Of a DNA stretch of 20,568 nt, positions 9,570 to 17,765 are shown in pieces. How positions within the stretch are numbered: the first letter of the stretch is position 1; each line of letters opens with the position of its first letter. The stretch lies in contig CALFSV010000306.1 in assembly GCA_937916485.1 (NCBI GenBank), positions 1-20,568 on the forward strand. Reading direction: 5' to 3'. Source of the DNA: an uncultured Paracoccaceae bacterium (GTDB lineage: Bacteria; Pseudomonadota; Alphaproteobacteria; Rhodobacterales; Rhodobacteraceae). Position numbers and translations under genes: made by a program. The notes beneath the pieces are model-generated. The model had not been told where the DNA came from and ran no database searches. It was given only the letters and a program-made list of their open reading frames with translations.

Positions 9570-10708
9570 ACGCCCACAGCCGCGATAACGAAGCTCTTCA
9601 TTCCTCGACCGCCGCGACTGCCGAAGAGGCTATCGCCCTGCAGGAGGCTTTGCCGCCCCTGACCAACGAGGACGCAACCGCCGTCGCCATGCAGAACACC
9701 CTGCTGACGCCGCGCTTCTATACTACCGATTTCGACGAGATGGACGCCATTGACGTCACCCCCGTCCGCAAGGAATGGGATGTGCTGATCGGCCAGATGA
9801 AGGCCGACCCCAACAAGGGTCACTTCAAGAAGAATGCTGATTGGGACGCTGTCGATTGGGACGGGATGGAGCCCAAGCTGAAGGCCGAGTTCATCGATTT
9901 CCTGATCTCATCCTGCACGGCAGAGTTTTCGGGCTGCGTGCTTTACAAGGAGATGAAGCGGCGTGGATCGAATGAGGACATTACGACCCTGTTCCAGCTG
10001 ATGGCCCGTGACGAAGCCCGCCATGCGGGCTTTATCAACGACGCGCTGCGCGAGGCCGGAATTGCCGTCAACCTCGGCTTCCTGACCCAGGCCAAGAAGT
10101 ACACCTACTTCCGTCCCAAGTTCATCTACTACGCGACCTACCTGTCCGAGAAGATCGGCTACGCCCGCTACATTACCATTTACCGTCACCTCGAAGCCAA
10201 CCCCGAGATGCGGTTCCATCCGATCTTCAAATGGTTCCGCGAATGGTGCAACGATGAGTTCAGCCATGGCGAGGCCTTTGCCCTTCTGATGAAGACAGAC
10301 CCCAAGCTGACCCAAAGCTTTGTGAACAAGCTGTGGATCAAGTTCTTTCTCACGGCCGTCTTTTCGACCATGTGGGTCCGCGATCATCAGCGTCCGGCGT
10401 TTCATAAGGCGCTGGGCGTCGATCCCAAGTGGTACGGTCAGGAAGTGTTCCGCAAAACATCGGAGATTTCCCGTCAGGTGTTCCCGATCACCCTCGACAT
10501 CGACAGTCCCCGTTGGGTGCGCAACCTCAACCGGATGGAAGTGGCAAATATCGCGATTGCCAAGGGCCGCAAGGCCGGTGGTCTGGGTGGCTGGCTGACC
10601 CGGATGGGTGGCACGGTTCGGGCCGGACTGGCCTTCGTGTCGCTTTTGACGATCCCGGCTGTTTCCAACGAGGTCCCGCAAAACCCACGACTGGAGCCTG
10701 CCTATTGA
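9566..10708 (+). CDS. acsF: Mg-protoporphyrin IX monomethyl ester oxidative cyclase (aerobic)
   Basis: AcsF is the diiron enzyme that uses oxygen to build the isocyclic ring E, converting Mg-protoporphyrin IX monomethyl ester to protochlorophyllide. The 380-residue product has the expected diiron ligand motifs: E120 in CTAEFSGC, E150-A-R-H153 in MARDEARHAGF, and E231-F-S-H234 in CNDEFSHGEAF. Family segments FYTTDFDEMD and KYTYFRPKFIYYATYLSEKI are also clear. The start overlaps the stop of the upstream BciE-like gene by four bases. An oxygen-dependent cyclase implies pigment synthesis under oxic conditions; whether the genome also encodes the anaerobic BchE cannot be told from this window. An 84-base spacer with a repeat separates it from puhE. 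Confidence 0.96.
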   Translation: MNAHSRDNEALHSSTAATAEEAIALQEALPPLTNEDATAVAMQNTLLTPRFYTTDFDEMDAIDVTPVRKEWDVLIGQMKADPNKGHFKKNADWDAVDWDGMEPKLKAEFIDFLISSCTAEFSGCVLYKEMKRRGSNEDITTLFQLMARDEARHAGFINDALREAGIAVNLGFLTQAKKYTYFRPKFIYYATYLSEKIGYARYITIYRHLEANPEMRFHPIFKWFREWCNDEFSHGEAFALLMKTDPKLTQSFVNKLWIKFFLTAVFSTMWVRDHQRPAFHKALGVDPKWYGQEVFRKTSEISRQVFPITLDIDSPRWVRNLNRMEVANIAIAKGRKAGGLGGWLTRMGGTVRAGLAFVSLLTIPAVSNEVPQNPRLEPAY

Positions 10709-10721
10709 ACCGACTGTGGCT

Positions 10722-10777
10722 GGGGGGCTCTGCCCCCCGGCTTCGCCTCCCCCCGGGATATTTTTGATCCAAAGAAG
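10722..10777. repeat. Stem-loop repeat, copy 2 (acsF-puhE spacer)
   Basis: A perfect 7-bp GC stem (GGGGGGC/GCCCCCC, loop TCT, 10722-10738) is followed by GGCTTCGCCT, then CCCCGGGATATTT, TTGATCCAAAGAAG. It matches copy 1 (4127-4177) except for the inserted pyrimidine-rich linker. Its 3' end (AAGAAGGA, 10772-10779) probably serves as the ribosome-binding site for puhE, so the repeat may have been co-opted as a translation signal. A short T5 (10761-10765) trails the element and could give weak attenuation. Confidence 0.6.
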
Positions 10778-10792
10778 GACCTGTGACTGCCC

Positions 10793-11599
10793 ATGTTGGA
10801 AACCCTGCTTCCAGTAATTGCCGCGATCTTTGTCTGGTGGTTTGCCACCGGCGCGATCCTGCTGGCCGTTCGCTGGGCCGATAGGCAGGGTGGAGGGGCG
10901 CATGGGACGGTGCTTTTTGCGGCGGTCCCCATGCTCGCGCTTGGGACTGCGGGCGTGATCGCCTCTGTTTCAAGCGAGACGGTCGCGGGTGTCTATGCCG
11001 GCTTCCTTGGGGCGTTGGCCATATGGGGGTGGATCGAGATGGCCTTTCTGACAGGCATCGTCGCTGGCCCTGAGCGCCGCGATTGTCCTGCGGGCCTGAC
11101 GGGCGCTGCCCGGTTTGAACGGGCGTGGAACACTGTTGCACATCACGAAATCGCCCTGGCCCTGGGTCTCTTGGCGATTGTCGTGGCCACATCGGGACAG
11201 CCGAACCGTGTTGCCTTGTGGACCTATCTGATCCTGTTCTGCGCCCGGATATCGGCGAAACTGAACCTGTTCTTTGGCGTGCCGCGGATCAACATGGAGT
11301 TCATTCCGGCCAAGTTGATCCATCTCAAGAGTTACTTCCGGCGCGGTTCTGTGACGATCGCCTTTCCGGCGGCTATCACTGCACTGAGCTTTGCCCTTGC
11401 CTGCTTTATCGAACGCCTTATTGCCGCCGATTCAGTGCTTAAAGAAGCTGAATTCACCCTGCTGGCAGCGCTTGCTGCCCTCGCTCTCCTTGAGCACTGG
11501 CTGATGGTTGTCCCGCTGCCAGATGCAAAGCTTTGGCGCTGGATGTTGCCCGAGCCCAAGACCCATCCCGAAGAAGAAAGACAGACCCATGGACTTTGA
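10793..11599 (+). CDS. puhE: Photosynthetic complex assembly protein PuhE
   Basis: PuhE (orf274 in Rhodobacter capsulatus; DUF3623 family) is a polytopic membrane protein that modulates reaction centre and bacteriochlorophyll levels. The product has 268 residues and about seven hydrophobic segments, at roughly 4-27, 39-57, 64-91, 118-132, 139-163, 187-211 and 221-242. The loop with [20 protein letters not shown] (156-175) followed by HLKSYFRRG is the most recognisable family segment. The ribosome-binding site is the AAGAAGGA tail of the upstream repeat, thirteen bases before ATG, which is a long spacing. Its last 11 bases overlap hemA. Placement between acsF and hemA matches other Rhodobacterales clusters. 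Confidence 0.92.
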   Translation: MLETLLPVIAAIFVWWFATGAILLAVRWADRQGGGAHGTVLFAAVPMLALGTAGVIASVSSETVAGVYAGFLGALAIWGWIEMAFLTGIVAGPERRDCPAGLTGAARFERAWNTVAHHEIALALGLLAIVVATSGQPNRVALWTYLILFCARISAKLNLFFGVPRINMEFIPAKLIHLKSYFRRGSVTIAFPAAITALSFALACFIERLIAADSVLKEAEFTLLAALAALALLEHWLMVVPLPDAKLWRWMLPEPKTHPEEERQTHGL

Positions 11600-12803
11600 C
11601 GCGCTTTTCAATGCCCAACTCGATACCCTGAAAGATGACGGAAACTACCGTTACTTTGCCGAGTTGGAACGCCGTTGTGGCAAGTTTCCCAAGGCCGCAA
11701 ATCACGGCGAGGAAGGCGTGCGCGACGTTACCGTCTGGTGTTCCAACGACTATCTGGGCATGGGCCAGCATCCCAAGGTCATCGCGGCGATGTGCGAGGC
11801 TGTTGAGCGTACTGGAACCGGGGCAGGCGGCACCCGCAACATTTCGGGTACCAACCACGACCACCTGCTTCTGGAACGGGAACTGGCCGACCTCCACGGC
11901 AAGGAAGCGGCTTTGTTGTTTACCAGCGGCTATGTGTCCAACTGGGCCGCCCTGTCGACCCTGGGATCGCGACTGAAGGATTGCGTCATTCTGTCTGACG
12001 CGGGCAACCATGCATCAATGATCGAAGGCATCCGACATTCCCGGGCGACCAAGCTGATCTGGAAGCACAACGATGTCGCCGATCTTGAGGCCAAGCTGGC
12101 CGCCTTGCCGGCCGATGTCCCCAAGATCGTCGCGTTCGAGTCTGTCTACTCGATGGACGGCGACGTTGCCCCAATCAAGGCGATCGTCGAAGTGGCAGAA
12201 AAATACGGTGCCATGACCTACCTGGACGAGGTTCACGCTGTGGGCATGTATGGCCCGAGAGGTGGCGGGGTGTCCGAGCGGGATGGCGTCGCCGACCGCA
12301 TCACTTTGATCGAAGGCACGCTTGGCAAGGCTTTCGGGGTTGTTGGGGGCTACATCACCGGGTCGCACGCCTTGTGCGATTTCATCCGGTCGTTCGCGAG
12401 CGGTTTCATCTTTACGACGGCTTTGCCACCGGCTGTGGCCGCTGCGGCGCGTGTGTCTATCGCCCACCTCAAGCAAAGCGAACTTGAGCGGGCGGGTCAG
12501 CGCCGCCAGGTGGCCCGGTTGCGCAAGGCCCTGGATGCCGCGGGCATTCCCCACATGCGTAACGGCAGCCACATCGTCCCTGTCCTGATCGGTGATCCGA
12601 ACAAGACCCGGATGCTTGCAGACTACCTGATGCGCGAGTGGGACATCTACGTGCAGCCGATCAACTACCCGACCGTTCCCAAGGGGACAGAGCGCCTGCG
12701 CTTTACGCCTTCGCCCTTGCACACCGATGAGGACATCGACTATCTCATATCCGCGCTTAGCGCCTTGTGGCACCAATGCGCCCTTGCCCATGCGGTGGCT
12801 TGA
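11589..12803 (+). CDS. hemA: 5-aminolevulinate synthase
   Basis: ALA synthase condenses glycine and succinyl-CoA to 5-aminolevulinate using pyridoxal phosphate, the first committed step of all tetrapyrrole synthesis in alphaproteobacteria. From the ATG at 11589 the product is 404 residues, the family norm, beginning [20 protein letters not shown]. The frame is open upstream but the extension overlaps puhE without family similarity. Visible motifs are [30 protein letters not shown], the cofactor-ring aspartate D213 in [12 protein letters not shown], and the Schiff-base lysine K247 in EGTLGKAFG. The symbol follows alphaproteobacterial usage and is not the glutamyl-tRNA reductase hemA of enterobacteria. 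Its position within the photosynthesis operon should tie precursor supply to pigment demand; another ALAS gene may exist elsewhere. Confidence 0.97.
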   Translation: MDFDALFNAQLDTLKDDGNYRYFAELERRCGKFPKAANHGEEGVRDVTVWCSNDYLGMGQHPKVIAAMCEAVERTGTGAGGTRNISGTNHDHLLLERELADLHGKEAALLFTSGYVSNWAALSTLGSRLKDCVILSDAGNHASMIEGIRHSRATKLIWKHNDVADLEAKLAALPADVPKIVAFESVYSMDGDVAPIKAIVEVAEKYGAMTYLDEVHAVGMYGPRGGGVSERDGVADRITLIEGTLGKAFGVVGGYITGSHALCDFIRSFASGFIFTTALPPAVAAAARVSIAHLKQSELERAGQRRQVARLRKALDAAGIPHMRNGSHIVPVLIGDPNKTRMLADYLMREWDIYVQPINYPTVPKGTERLRFTPSPLHTDEDIDYLISALSALWHQCALAHAVA

Positions 12804-12834
12804 CCTTCACGAAAGCGGGACTCCTAGAATTCCT

Positions 12835-12863
12835 CTGGACCACTGGTCAGGATAAGCTATCTT
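12835..12863 (+). promoter_or_regulatory. Possible promoter/operator upstream of cycA
   Basis: The 100-base hemA-cycA spacer contains a short dyad GACCA-C-TGGTC (12838-12848) and, ten bases on, TATCTT (12858-12863), which could be a -10 hexamer with only a poor -35 (around TGGACC, 12836-12841). Together they suggest cycA may have its own promoter as well as read-through from hemA. The hexamers are weak and this is tentative. Confidence 0.25.
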
Positions 12864-12903
12864 GAACACCGACTGGGGCACCATGAAACCAAGGGAGACT
12901 TCT

Positions 12904-13341
12904 ATGAGACATCTGACACTGGCCGCCGTCATGGCGCTGTTGTCCGCGCCCGCTTTTGCAGCTGGCCACGCCTCTGGCGATGCAGCTGCTGGCGAAGAGC
13001 AGTTCAACCGTCAGTGCGTTGCATGCCACGTCATCGTTGATGATGCAGGCGAAACGCTTGCCGGTCGCAATGCGCGCACAGGCCCGAACCTCTACAATAT
13101 GACCGCACGCGGTATCGGGATGTACCCCGATTTTGCCTACGGCGACTCGCTCGTTGAGCTGGGTGCATCCGGCGAAATGTGGACGGAAGAGAACTTTGTC
13201 GGCTACGTGCAGGATCCGACTGGCTGGCTGCGTGAAAAGCTCGACAATCGTCGTGCGCGCGGCAAGATGGCCTATCAGGTTCGCGCTGAAGAGGACGCGA
13301 TCAATCTTTACGCCTACCTGGCGACGTTCTCGGCCGAGTAA
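12904..13341 (+). CDS. cycA: Cytochrome c2 (c-551 type), soluble
   Basis: This periplasmic monohaem cytochrome shuttles electrons from the bc1 complex to the photo-oxidised reaction centre and may also serve respiration. The precursor is 145 residues from the ATG at 12904, supported by AAGGGAG eight bases upstream. Residues 1-20 (MRHLTLAAVMALLSAPAFAA) are a clear Sec signal peptide ending in AFA-A. The haem site is C38-V-A-C41-H42, and M122 in RGKMAYQV is the likely sixth ligand. The segments HVIVDDAGETLAGRNARTGP and VGYVQDPTGWLREKL strongly resemble Rhodobacter cytochrome c2. An upstream TTG in frame at 12862 would mask the signal peptide and is rejected. A strong terminator follows directly. 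Confidence 0.92.
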   Translation: MRHLTLAAVMALLSAPAFAAGHASGDAAAGEEQFNRQCVACHVIVDDAGETLAGRNARTGPNLYNMTARGIGMYPDFAYGDSLVELGASGEMWTEENFVGYVQDPTGWLREKLDNRRARGKMAYQVRAEEDAINLYAYLATFSAE

Positions 13342-13362
13342 CGCGCCGAAAATACGAACAAG

Positions 13363-13395
13363 AAGGCCGCCGGGGCGTACCCGGCGGTCTTTTTC
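13363..13395 (+). terminator. Intrinsic terminator after cycA
   Basis: An 8-bp perfect GC stem CCGCCGGG/CCCGGCGG (13367-13374 and 13380-13387) with a GCGTA loop is extended by four more pairs (AAGG/TCTT, one a G-T wobble) and ends in TCTTTTTC. It lies 22 bases after cycA and ends the photosynthesis operon. On the other strand CCTTCTTGTTCG follows the stem, so it may also help terminate the convergent gene. Confidence 0.9.
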
Positions 13396-13420
13396 GTTCG
13401 GGCAGGTCGATCCGAAGCGT

Positions 13421-14257
13421 TCAGGCCGCCCGCAGTGGCACGCCCAGTACGTCCCTTGCCTGGCTCCAGGTTGCGATGGGACGTTCGTACTTCTCGCATA
13501 GGTCTACAGCCCGTTGGACAAGCGCGGCATTCGACGGGGCCAAAGTGTTCCTGTCGATCCGCATGTTGTCTTCAAGTCCGGTTCTCGTGTGGCCCCCGGC
13601 AGCAATCGCCCATTCATTCACCACAATCTGGCCTGGACCAACCCCGGCGGCACACCAGTTGGCATCGGGTGCCAGCCGCGCCATCGTCTTGACGTAGTAG
13701 TCGAACACGTCGCGATCGACTGGCATTGCGTTCTTCACCCCCATGACAAATTGCACATAAAGTGGGGCTGGCAGGCGACCGTCCGCCTTCATCTTGACCG
13801 CCTGGTGGATGTGGGACAGGTCAAAGGCTTCGATCTCGGGGACGACGCCGTAGGTGGCCATCTCGCTGGCGAGCCAGTCGACCAGGTCGGGAGAGTTTTC
13901 GTAGACGCGGGTCGGGAAGTTGTTCGACCCGACCGAGAGCGAGGCCATGTCGGGACGGAGCGACAGCATTCCCCCCCTCTCAAGCCCTGCGCCGGACCGT
14001 CCACCGGTCGAAAGCTGCACGATCATGCCGGGGCAATGGGTTTCGATCCCCTCTTTCAGCCGGGCGAAACGCTCGGGATCTGACGTCGGTTTGCCCTCGT
14101 CATCCCGGACGTGGCAATGGGCGATGGCTGCGCCCGCCTCAAAGGCCTCGTGCGTACTTTCGATCTGTTCGGCAACCGTGATGGGAACCGCCGGATTGTT
14201 CGCCTTTGTCGGGACAGAGCCGGTGATGGCCACACAGATGATGCAGGGATTGGTCAT
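13421..14257 (-). CDS. Beta-keto acid cleavage enzyme (BKACE, DUF849 family)
   Basis: BKACE enzymes condense a beta-keto acid with acetyl-CoA and split it to acetoacetate and a new CoA ester, using Zn2+; the founding member is 3-keto-5-aminohexanoate cleavage enzyme of lysine fermentation. The product is 278 residues from the ATG at 14257 (MTNPCIICVAITGSVPTKAN). An in-frame ATG ten codons upstream is possible but gives a non-family N-terminus. Probable metal ligands are H47 and H49 in AHCHVRDDEGKPTSDP and E229 in RTGLEDN, close to the positions in the characterised enzyme. LSTGGRSG and MASLSVGSNNFP are also conserved in the family. The substrate cannot be read from sequence: the family includes carnitine-derived and other beta-keto acids. 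It converges on cycA and its upstream spacer is 174 bases. Confidence 0.88.
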   Translation of the reverse strand: MTNPCIICVAITGSVPTKANNPAVPITVAEQIESTHEAFEAGAAIAHCHVRDDEGKPTSDPERFARLKEGIETHCPGMIVQLSTGGRSGAGLERGGMLSLRPDMASLSVGSNNFPTRVYENSPDLVDWLASEMATYGVVPEIEAFDLSHIHQAVKMKADGRLPAPLYVQFVMGVKNAMPVDRDVFDYYVKTMARLAPDANWCAAGVGPGQIVVNEWAIAAGGHTRTGLEDNMRIDRNTLAPSNAALVQRAVDLCEKYERPIATWSQARDVLGVPLRAA

Positions 14258-14297
14258 GCTATTGCTTTCAGATGTCCGTGAATTCATTTGGGGTCAG

Positions 14298-14309
14298 TGC
14301 GCATGCGCA
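14298..14309. promoter_or_regulatory. 12-bp perfect palindrome upstream of the BKACE gene
   Basis: TGCGCATGCGCA lies about 40 bases before the BKACE start codon on the - strand, in the position an operator could occupy. The rest of the spacer shows no convincing -35/-10 pair. It may be chance in GC-rich DNA. Confidence 0.25.
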
Positions 14310-14362
14310 GAAGCCTGATCGACAGTGCTGCATTTGTCATCCTCTCCCCCCCTTTTTTTGGG

Positions 14363-14431
14363 CCTGCGCCGTTGGCGCAGGGCCGATGACCGGCAGCTTG
14401 TACCGTCCAGCCGGGGCATGGCAAGCCCCGG
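14363..14431. other. Two hairpins downstream of abrB-like gene
   Basis: Read on the - strand, the stop of the AbrB-family gene is followed at once by a 7-bp stem CCGGGGC/GCCCCGG (14411-14431, 7-base loop) and then by CTGCGCC/GGCGCAG (14364-14380, 3-base loop, one more pair at 14363/14381). The second is followed on the - strand by a run of A, not T, so neither is a standard intrinsic terminator. They may block 3' exonucleases or act as factor-dependent termination signals. Confidence 0.45.
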
Positions 14432-15481
14432 TCAGCGGCGTCGGATAAGGTGGAAGACCGGTGCCGCCAACAAGATTACGGCTGTGATCCGAATGATGTG
14501 GGCCGTCGTGACGTATGCAATGTCCTGTCCCATGGCAAATGCCAGAAGGCTCATTTCCGTAAGTCCGCCGGGGGAGTATGCGAGGAAGGTCTGGCTGGTT
14601 GACGTGCCTGTCGCGGCCGTCACCGCATAGGCAAAGGCGATGGCGACACCGATCATCAGGAGCGACGACACGGTTGCAAGCCCGATGTCCCGGCCGACCT
14701 CGCGGGGAGTTGCCCCCAGAAAGCGACATCCAATCACTGTGCCCACGACGATCTGTGCGATGATGACGAGGACGGATGGGGGCGATACAGTGACGATGCC
14801 TGTCACATGGGACAACCCGCTCAGGAGCATCGGCCCAAGGATCTGAGGTGCCGGCAAGCGGACAAGCGCGCCAAGCGGGGCGCCGACAATCGCGCATCCT
14901 GCCAATATGAACCAGTCCAGCGGGGCAAGGGCACCGATCGACGTCCAGTTGCCGCTCTGCGCCCCACTGGCCTTTACGCCCAACACAAAGCCGTAGAACA
15001 GTACGACGAACAGGACGACGACAAAGATGCGGCTGGCATGGGCCAAGGCGATCCGCTTTTCCTGCCCGCCTGCCGCCCCTCCAAGGATCAGCATGTCATT
15101 GAGGCCACCGGGCATCGCGCAGAAATAGGCGGTCACCTGATCATAGCCTCCCACCCTTCGATAAAAGGTATAGGACAACCCGGCCGAGAGGATCAGGAAC
15201 GGGATCAGCATCACCATTGCTGGCCACCAGGACACAGCGTCCTGAAGCATTTGGGCCGTCATACCGGATCCAAGAAGGACGCCGATGACCGGAATGACGA
15301 AAGGGCGCAACCAGTCAGGCCCCTGCACCGGGGCATTGGACATCGACGCAATGGTGGTGCCCAACATAGGTCCCAGCATCCAGGGCAAGGGCAGCCCGAT
15401 CCTGTAGGCAAGAAGGCCCGACATCGCCCCCAGCATCAGCGCGAGGAGTTGCTTCAAGACGAGGCTCTTGCTGCGTGTCAC
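14432..15481 (-). CDS. AbrB-family integral membrane protein
   Basis: This 349-residue protein is almost entirely hydrophobic, with about ten transmembrane segments. It belongs to the AbrB family (PF05145; E. coli AbrB), sometimes mislabelled ammonia monooxygenase. An internal duplication is visible: [10 protein letters not shown] near residue 31 recurs as [10 protein letters not shown] in the second half, and MPGGLNDM recurs as SPGGLTEM. The family is assumed to consist of transporters or membrane regulators; no substrate is known from sequence. It starts with GTG, and its GTGA overlap with the trhO stop shows coupled translation from a common transcript. An ammonia monooxygenase role is not supported, because there are no AmoA-type metal ligands or partner genes. 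Confidence 0.82.
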   Translation of the reverse strand: MTRSKSLVLKQLLALMLGAMSGLLAYRIGLPLPWMLGPMLGTTIASMSNAPVQGPDWLRPFVIPVIGVLLGSGMTAQMLQDAVSWWPAMVMLIPFLILSAGLSYTFYRRVGGYDQVTAYFCAMPGGLNDMLILGGAAGGQEKRIALAHASRIFVVVLFVVLFYGFVLGVKASGAQSGNWTSIGALAPLDWFILAGCAIVGAPLGALVRLPAPQILGPMLLSGLSHVTGIVTVSPPSVLVIIAQIVVGTVIGCRFLGATPREVGRDIGLATVSSLLMIGVAIAFAYAVTAATGTSTSQTFLAYSPGGLTEMSLLAFAMGQDIAYVTTAHIIRITAVILLAAPVFHLIRRR

Positions 15482-16389
15482 TCCTGCCGGACCCCCAGGT
15501 AGGGAAGCCCGCGAGCCCGCGCGAGGGCCATCTGGCGTTGTCGCTCGCGGAACCCTTCCTTGGCCGCATCAGTCGTCTGGTCGATGCAATTGTGGCAGGA
15601 TACGCCATCTTCATATTCGGGCCGGTCCTTATCTGCCGGCAGCAAGGGCAGTCGGCAGGCGTGGCACAGGATATGGGGACCCTCTTCCAGCCCGTGGCCA
15701 ACCGACACCCGGGCGTCAAACACAAAGCATTCGCCTTCCCAGAGGCTTTGCTCCTTTGGCACCTCCTCGAGATATTTCAGGATGCCGCCTTTGAGATGGT
15801 AGACGTCCTCAACCCCTTGCTGAATGAGGAAGTTCGTCGACTTTTCACACCGGATGCCACCGGTGCAGAACATGGCGATCCGCCTGCCCTCAAACCGGTC
15901 CCGGTTCTCGGCCCACCATGCAGGAAATTCGCCAAAGCTGTCGGTTTGCGGGTCGATCGCCCCCTGAAAGGTGCCAATACCGACCTCGTATCCATTGCGG
16001 GTGTCGATCACGGCCACATTGGGGTCCGAAATGAGGGCATTCCAGTCCTGGGGGGCAACGTATCGGCCTGTGCCCGAGGCTGGGTCGACCGAGGGCTGAC
16101 CCATTGTCACGATCTCGCGTTTGAGGCGAACTTTCATCCGGTGGAAGGGGGGGGTGTTTGCCGTGCTTTCCTTCCAGTCAAGATCCGCGCAGCCGGGCAG
16201 GGCACGGATATGGCCCAGCACCGTGTCGATACCCTCGCGCGATCCGGCGATTGTTCCATTGATCCCTTCGGGAGCCAGCAACAATGTGCCGGTCACACCC
16301 TGTTCACTACAGAGGGCCTGCAAAGGTCCGCGAAGGGCAGCAGGCTCGGCAAAGCGCGTAAAGCGGTAAAGAGCGGCGACGATATGCAT
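15478..16389 (-). CDS. trhO: tRNA uridine 34 hydroxylase (rhodanese family)
   Basis: TrhO (formerly YceA) hydroxylates uridine 34 of certain tRNAs in an oxygen-dependent way, the first step toward 5-carboxymethoxy- or methoxyuridine. The 303-residue product has the N-terminal acylphosphatase-like domain ([19 protein letters not shown], about 37-55) and a rhodanese domain with [20 protein letters not shown] and the active loop [11 protein letters not shown] (C175, C181). The C-terminus carries two CxxC pairs, C242/C245 and C265/C268, which may bind a metal, as in longer members of the family. The start [13 protein letters not shown] was chosen from family alignment; no good ribosome-binding site precedes it. 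A 26-bp palindrome lies about 40 bases upstream. The stop overlaps the start of the AbrB-family gene. Confidence 0.9.
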   Translation of the reverse strand: MHIVAALYRFTRFAEPAALRGPLQALCSEQGVTGTLLLAPEGINGTIAGSREGIDTVLGHIRALPGCADLDWKESTANTPPFHRMKVRLKREIVTMGQPSVDPASGTGRYVAPQDWNALISDPNVAVIDTRNGYEVGIGTFQGAIDPQTDSFGEFPAWWAENRDRFEGRRIAMFCTGGIRCEKSTNFLIQQGVEDVYHLKGGILKYLEEVPKEQSLWEGECFVFDARVSVGHGLEEGPHILCHACRLPLLPADKDRPEYEDGVSCHNCIDQTTDAAKEGFRERQRQMALARARGLPYLGVRQE

Positions 16390-16430
16390 ACAATTGGCAT
16401 ACGACTGACAGGGCCCGGGCTGCAAGAGGC

Positions 16431-16456
16431 GTAAGGTGGGTCATGACCCACCTTAC
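16431..16456. repeat. 26-bp perfect palindrome, copy 1
   Basis: Arms GTAAGGTGGGTCA and TGACCCACCTTAC are exactly complementary with no loop. It lies between the stop of the Hsp70-like gene (16474) and the start of trhO (16389). A near-identical copy (two central bases AA) is at 17766-17791 on the other side of the Hsp70-like gene. Such GTGGGT-type palindromes are, as I recall, dispersed repeats in many Rhodobacterales genomes; they could also work as bidirectional hairpins. Confidence 0.7.
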
Positions 16457-16473
16457 CAGTCTTTGGCTTCCGA

Positions 16474-17712
16474 CTATTGCGCTGCCGCAATGGCAAGCCC
16501 GTGGGCAACGGCCGTGAAGGCAGCGGAATAGGTCAGCCTGGACTGGGGCATCTGCGCCTGAACCGCCTGAGAGACGGAGGTCAGCAGACTGGAGCCCCCG
16601 ACAAGCACGATCCGTTCGACAGCCTCGGGCGGCACGTTTGCCATTTCCAGGGTTTCAGCTGCAGCCGCGCCGATCCTGTCGGCATCCTCGAATAGGGCCT
16701 TTGACAGGTCATGCCTGGACAGGCCCGGTGCCAACCCAGCCTCGACAAGCCCCAGGTCGATGACCCCTTGACCATCCTCGCCATTGGCCAGGATCTTGCC
16801 CCGCTCGACGGCAAAGGCAATGTCGTGACCCAGTTCGTTTTCAAGGACGCTGACCAGACGGTTGAACCGCACGGGCTCGACCGCCAGCTTTGCCATCCGC
16901 GCGACATCCCGCCGGGTTGGCGCGGTGTAAAGGAAGGGGATCTTTTCCCAGCTTGCCAGATCGTGAAACAGGGCGACGGGGGCGTCATGCACCTTCGGTC
17001 CGATCTCGGCCTTCAGACCGGTCCCCTTGCCGAGAAGCGGCATGACGTAGGTCAGGCTAAGGTGCCGGTCAAAGTCTGTCCCGCCCAGCCGGATGCCGTG
17101 GCTGGCAATCACCTCTGTCGCGCCTTCTGTCCGCCGGAACAGCGAAAAGTCCGAGGTACCGCCCCCGATGTCGACAATCAGCCCAAGCCCTCCACCGGCC
17201 TCAGCCGCGGCAAGGGCGGCGGCGGCCGGCTCGAACAGAAAGTCCACCTCGGTGAACCCGGCGGCATGGTAGCAGGTGGTCAGATCGGCAAGGGCGCGGG
17301 CGTCCCGCTCGGGATCGCGGCTGTGGAAGTGGACGGGCCGGCCTGACAGGACGCGGGGAAACGCCTGGCCACAGTCGGCTTCGGCCCTGGCCTTTACCTG
17401 TGACAGGAAGCGGATGATGACCTCGGACAGGGTCAGCCGTTCATTCAGGAACTGCCGCTTTTCGTGCAGGAGTGACGTCCCCAGAACGCTTTTCAGCGCC
17501 CGCATGAACCGCCCTTCGCGCCCCGAGACAAGGGCGGCAATCGCCGCCTCTCCCACCAATGTCTGGCGGCGGTGAAAGTCGAGGAATACCGCCGTGGGCA
17601 TTGTATCGCCCTGCGCCTCAAGCGAAATGAAATGGGGGGTGCCGTCCCGCAGAACCGAGGCCGCCGTGTTGGACGTGCCGAAGTCTATGGCAAGCGTATC
17701 GGTGCGTGGCAT
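16474..17712 (-). CDS. Short Hsp70-family ATPase (YegD-like)
   Basis: The 412-residue product has an Hsp70/actin-type nucleotide-binding fold: phosphate-1 loop AIDFGTSNTAASV (8-20), phosphate-2 loop IVDIGGGTSDFSLF (179-192), and adenosine motif RIVLVGGSSLLTSV (367-380). It ends there, with no substrate-binding beta-sandwich or lid, so it is not a DnaK chaperone. It resembles E. coli YegD, whose function is not established. The start at 17712 (MPRTDTLAID) places the phosphate-1 loop near the N-terminus as in relatives, with GAAGG eight to nine bases upstream; an in-frame TTG ten codons earlier is less likely. The gene stands alone between two palindromes, divergent from pncA. Possible clients are unknown. 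Confidence 0.87.
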   Translation of the reverse strand: MPRTDTLAIDFGTSNTAASVLRDGTPHFISLEAQGDTMPTAVFLDFHRRQTLVGEAAIAALVSGREGRFMRALKSVLGTSLLHEKRQFLNERLTLSEVIIRFLSQVKARAEADCGQAFPRVLSGRPVHFHSRDPERDARALADLTTCYHAAGFTEVDFLFEPAAAALAAAEAGGGLGLIVDIGGGTSDFSLFRRTEGATEVIASHGIRLGGTDFDRHLSLTYVMPLLGKGTGLKAEIGPKVHDAPVALFHDLASWEKIPFLYTAPTRRDVARMAKLAVEPVRFNRLVSVLENELGHDIAFAVERGKILANGEDGQGVIDLGLVEAGLAPGLSRHDLSKALFEDADRIGAAAAETLEMANVPPEAVERIVLVGGSSLLTSVSQAVQAQMPQSRLTYSAAFTAVAHGLAIAAAQ

Positions 17713-17765
17713 GACAGTGACCTTCGGCAAAGGGAGGAGCAAGGTCGGGGGTGGTAGTCCCTACG

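Noticed and set aside
12862..12903. Longer N-terminus for cycA from an in-frame TTG
   Set aside because: It would bury the clear signal peptide beginning at 12904 and has no ribosome-binding site.
13514..14083. 189-codon + strand open frame opposite the BKACE gene
   Set aside because: No start signal or domain, and the - strand gene has intact metal ligands.
14432..15481. Ammonia monooxygenase
   Set aside because: Some AbrB-family proteins carry this label in databases, but the internal GPML/PGGL duplication marks an AbrB membrane protein and there are no monooxygenase ligands or partners.
15475..16434. 319-codon + strand open frame opposite trhO
   Set aside because: The - strand frame has the complete TrhO motifs; the + frame has none.
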